From UMGS1279 sp045577695 (GTDB taxonomy: Bacteria > Bacillota > Clostridia > Oscillospirales > Acutalibacteraceae): 15,909 nt of DNA. The notes beneath the pieces were generated by a model. That model searched no databases and was not told the DNA's origin. It saw only the letters and a program-made list of their open reading frames with translations. The stretch spans positions 1-15,909 of the forward strand of contig JAZNIW010000019.1 of the NCBI GenBank assembly GCA_045577695.1. The letters run 5' to 3'. Positions 14,813 to 15,909 of this stretch are shown here, in pieces; the stretch's first letter is position 1, and each line of letters opens with the position of its first letter. Both the position numbers and the translations under genes were made by a program.

Positions 14813-15090
14813 AGATATGCGGGAATTAAGAAGGAAAGGATACAAGCGGCAACGCCCACGTTAAAGTGTGCGTTACTATATGCACGTTCACTCGTCGGGG
14901 GTATACACTCACGCGCATGGTGTCGTTTTCCCAATGCTCATAGGGAATTGCAGCAAATATTGTTCTATTGTTACTTTGATACACTCCTCGCGCGATCGGC
15001 AACCCCGCTCCTCGCTCGCTCGTTTTGCTCCTTACAACCCCGCGGCAGTATGCCGACGGGAGTCGCAAAACAATCTCGGTAGCACGGCGA

Positions 15091-15139
15091 CAACAAGCCC
15101 GGGCCACACGTGTGGCGTTGCCACACTGGGCGCTTGTTG
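15091..15139. repeat. Nested hairpin in the GC-rich island
   Basis: Outer arms CAACAAGC (15091-15098) and GCTTGTTG (15132-15139); inner perfect hairpin GTGTGGC (15110-15116), GTT, GCCACAC (15120-15126). The inner arm also pairs with CCACAC just before it, so two alternative folds exist. Confidence 0.6.
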
Positions 15140-15296
15140 CCTCTTTCGGCACACTCACACTGCGGTGCTCGGTGCCTGCCGTGCCTTTCGCTCCTCGGCG
15201 CCGCACTCACGCCAAAGGCGTTTCGTTAGCGGCCGTGGCGCGCGTCAGCCCCCCGCTCCGCCCGTCACTAGCGCCTAGCACATTCGGTCGACGTCA

Positions 15297-15333
15297 CGCA
15301 AGGGCAAGGCAAGCGGCTAGCGCCGCCCTTGCG
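15297..15333. repeat. Two-part GC-rich hairpin
   Basis: Outer arms CGCAAGG/CCTTGCG and inner arms GCGGC/GCCGC around a TAGC loop. Confidence 0.6.
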
Positions 15334-15375
15334 TTTTGCTCCCTCACGCGCTGTCTCCGTTCCTTCGTTTTGCTC

Positions 15376-15392
15376 CGCGCAGGGTGCGCGTT
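15376..15392 (+). repeat. 17-bp direct repeat, copy 1
   Basis: CGCGCAGGGTGCGCGTT is identical to 15556-15572. Each copy is itself a hairpin, CGCGC and GCGCG around AGGGT. Confidence 0.6.
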
Positions 15393-15514
15393 TCGGCTTC
15401 CGCTCGGCTCCAATCGCCGTCGCGGGTCCTCACGCGCCTAGACCTGCGCTCCGCAAAACCCACGCGGGTCCCCCCAGCCGCGCAACGCTTCGCTGCCACA
15501 CTCGTCCTCGTCGC

Positions 15515-15590
15515 AGGCGGGGGCTTTGCGCTTACTCGCCCTAAAGGGCTCGGTGCGCGCAGGGTGCGCGTTCCACGCCCCCGCCTTTTT
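15515..15590 (+). terminator. Branched GC-rich terminator-like structure
   Basis: The perfect 10-bp stem AGGCGGGGGC (15515-15524) with GCCCCCGCCT (15577-15586) is followed by a T run to 15590. It encloses two further hairpins, GCCC-TAAA-GGGC (15538-15549) and CGCGC-AGGGT-GCGCG (15556-15570), giving a multi-branched fold. The T run is on the plus strand, suggesting that a transcript crosses the island left to right and ends here. Confidence 0.5.
15556..15572 (+). repeat. 17-bp direct repeat, copy 2
   Basis: Exact second copy of 15376-15392, here enclosed by the larger stem 15515-15586. Confidence 0.6.
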
Positions 15591-15687
15591 GCGCGCGCCG
15601 TTTGCGCGCGTGTGCGTAAAATAAAAATAGTCTTTTACCCGTCAAGCAAAGCAAAAATCAAAAAATAAGCAAATCACACCCCCTCCG

Positions 15688-15705
15688 CCCCCGCTCAAGC
15701 GGGGG
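15688..15705. repeat. Perfect GC hairpin before the right insertion-sequence end
   Basis: CCCCCGC and GCGGGGG arms around TCAA, with no T run. It lies 65 bp from the right insertion-sequence tip. Confidence 0.5.
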
Positions 15706-15806
15706 TACGCGTTTCAAAGGGGTATTTTGTTCGCTCTGTGCGTTTTTTGAAAAAATTACAAGAATTATATGTTATGATACAATAGATAGGTAACAGTAGA
15801 AATAGA

Positions 15807-15873
15807 AAAAACAACTCAAATGTGCTAAGATGAAAGTAACCACACTCAACATCGGCACAAAGGAGTTGTTTTT
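15807..15873 (+). promoter_or_regulatory. Hairpin sequestering the transposase ribosome binding site, right copy
   Basis: Stem segments are 15807-15817 with 15863-15873, 15821-15824 with 15856-15859, and 15829-15832 with 15850-15853; AAAGGAG is at 15859-15865. All six noncoding differences from the left copy fall in loops or spacers, and none in a paired position. Confidence 0.55.
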
Positions 15874-15876
15874 CCG

Positions 15877-15909
15877 ATGAAAAGTATATCACCTAGAGCC
15901 CACTTTCGT
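15877..15909 (+). CDS. Putative transposase, N-terminal fragment, right copy
   Basis: Eleven codons, MKSISPRAHFR, run off the window end, identical in protein to the left copy with only silent differences. AAAGGAG precedes the ATG by 11 bases. Confidence 0.5.
   Translation, partial: MKSISPRAHFR

Larger units (their letters stand above)
14820..15620. other. GC-rich, hairpin-dense island without a credible protein
   Basis: GC reaches 68-70% in hand-counted 60-base lines (15181-15300) while nearby DNA falls to about 15%. Overlapping frames are open on both strands, but all give Arg/Ala/Ser/Pro-rich sequence without motifs, as expected from GC-rich noncoding DNA with few stop codons. Exact hairpins include 15039-15060, 15091-15139, 15209-15221, 15297-15333, 15441-15470 and 15515-15586. 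Repeated words include CGTTTTGCTCC three times and CGCTC seven times. It most resembles a structured noncoding region of a small plasmid or element, either origin DNA or a long structured RNA. Confidence 0.6.
15770..15909 (+). mobile_element. 5' end of the same insertion-sequence-like element, right copy
   Basis: Inverted copy of 2-141 (132/140 identical). A possible -10 hexamer TACAAT (15778-15783) lies inside the element, and TTACAA at 15756-15761, in the flanking DNA, stands 16 bp upstream, so this insertion may have created a hybrid promoter. The left copy has no comparable -35 at that spacing. The right tip sits about 65 bp beyond the last hairpin of the GC-rich region. Confidence 0.7.

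Noticed and set aside
14690..14830. Group II intron start (GTGCG-like sequence near 14698)
   Set aside because: No domain V hairpin with its conserved sequence and no reverse transcriptase were found.
14810..15668. Several overlapping open frames of 70-138 codons in the GC-rich island on both strands
   Set aside because: They overlap one another in many frames, have Arg/Ala/Ser/Pro-biased sequence without motifs, lack ribosome binding sites, and are expected where stop codons are rare because of high GC.
12799..15670. Direct repeat AAAAATAAGC at 12799-12808 and 15661-15670 as attachment-site duplication
   Set aside because: It would neatly bracket the Rep/Int segment, but a 10-base A-rich word is easily found twice by chance here and does not coincide with the palindrome or another boundary signal.
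1..15909. tRNA, rRNA or CRISPR arrays
   Set aside because: No cloverleaf with a TTCGA-type T-loop, no rRNA-like sequence and no regularly spaced repeats were seen.

Overview
The window looks like one contig from a low-GC Gram-positive bacterium of the class Clostridia, probably an uncultured gut-type member of the Oscillospiraceae/Ruminococcaceae kind. The evidence is AT-rich DNA, strong GGAGG ribosome binding sites, textbook sigma-A promoters, small Ser-rich lipoproteins, and the gene set YmdB-like phosphodiesterase, LivJHMGF, Maf and SecDF. The genus is an inference and cannot be fixed from sequence reading alone.

Both ends carry the same 140-bp sequence in opposite orientation (1-141 and 15770-15909, 8 mismatches, no gaps). 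Each copy holds a ribosome binding site inside a nested hairpin and the first 11 codons of a gene reading outward, with the same peptide in both. These are most likely the 5' ends of two copies of one insertion sequence, and assembly probably stopped there because the element is repeated.

From 146 to about 12155 the window is ordinary chromosome. A ymdB-like gene (minus) is divergent from three small lipoprotein genes (plus) that share one promoter. These converge on a complete branched-chain (or related) amino-acid ABC transporter operon read livJ-livH-livM-livG-livF on the minus strand. Upstream of it lie maf, secD-secF (overlapping by 8 bp) and a subgroup-Ic-type aspartate aminotransferase, all on the minus strand, most with their own TTGACA/TATAAT-like promoter.

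From about 12155 to 15770 the character changes. A roughly 690-bp, very AT-rich gene-free stretch leads into a small mobile element. On the minus strand this carries a rolling-circle replication initiator (Rep_1, pC194/pUB110 type) with a matching nick-site sequence just upstream, and a tyrosine recombinase of only 163 residues that is a catalytic domain with all six active-site residues and no N-terminal domain. After the recombinase terminator comes a near-consensus promoter driving a very short gene or small RNA. On the other side of the nick site is about 0.8-1 kb of DNA at roughly 65-70% GC, packed with perfect hairpins and short repeats, without a convincing protein, and holding a GC-rich stem followed by a T run. 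The combination of Rep, minimal integrase, origin and GC-rich structured island is the part most worth following up.
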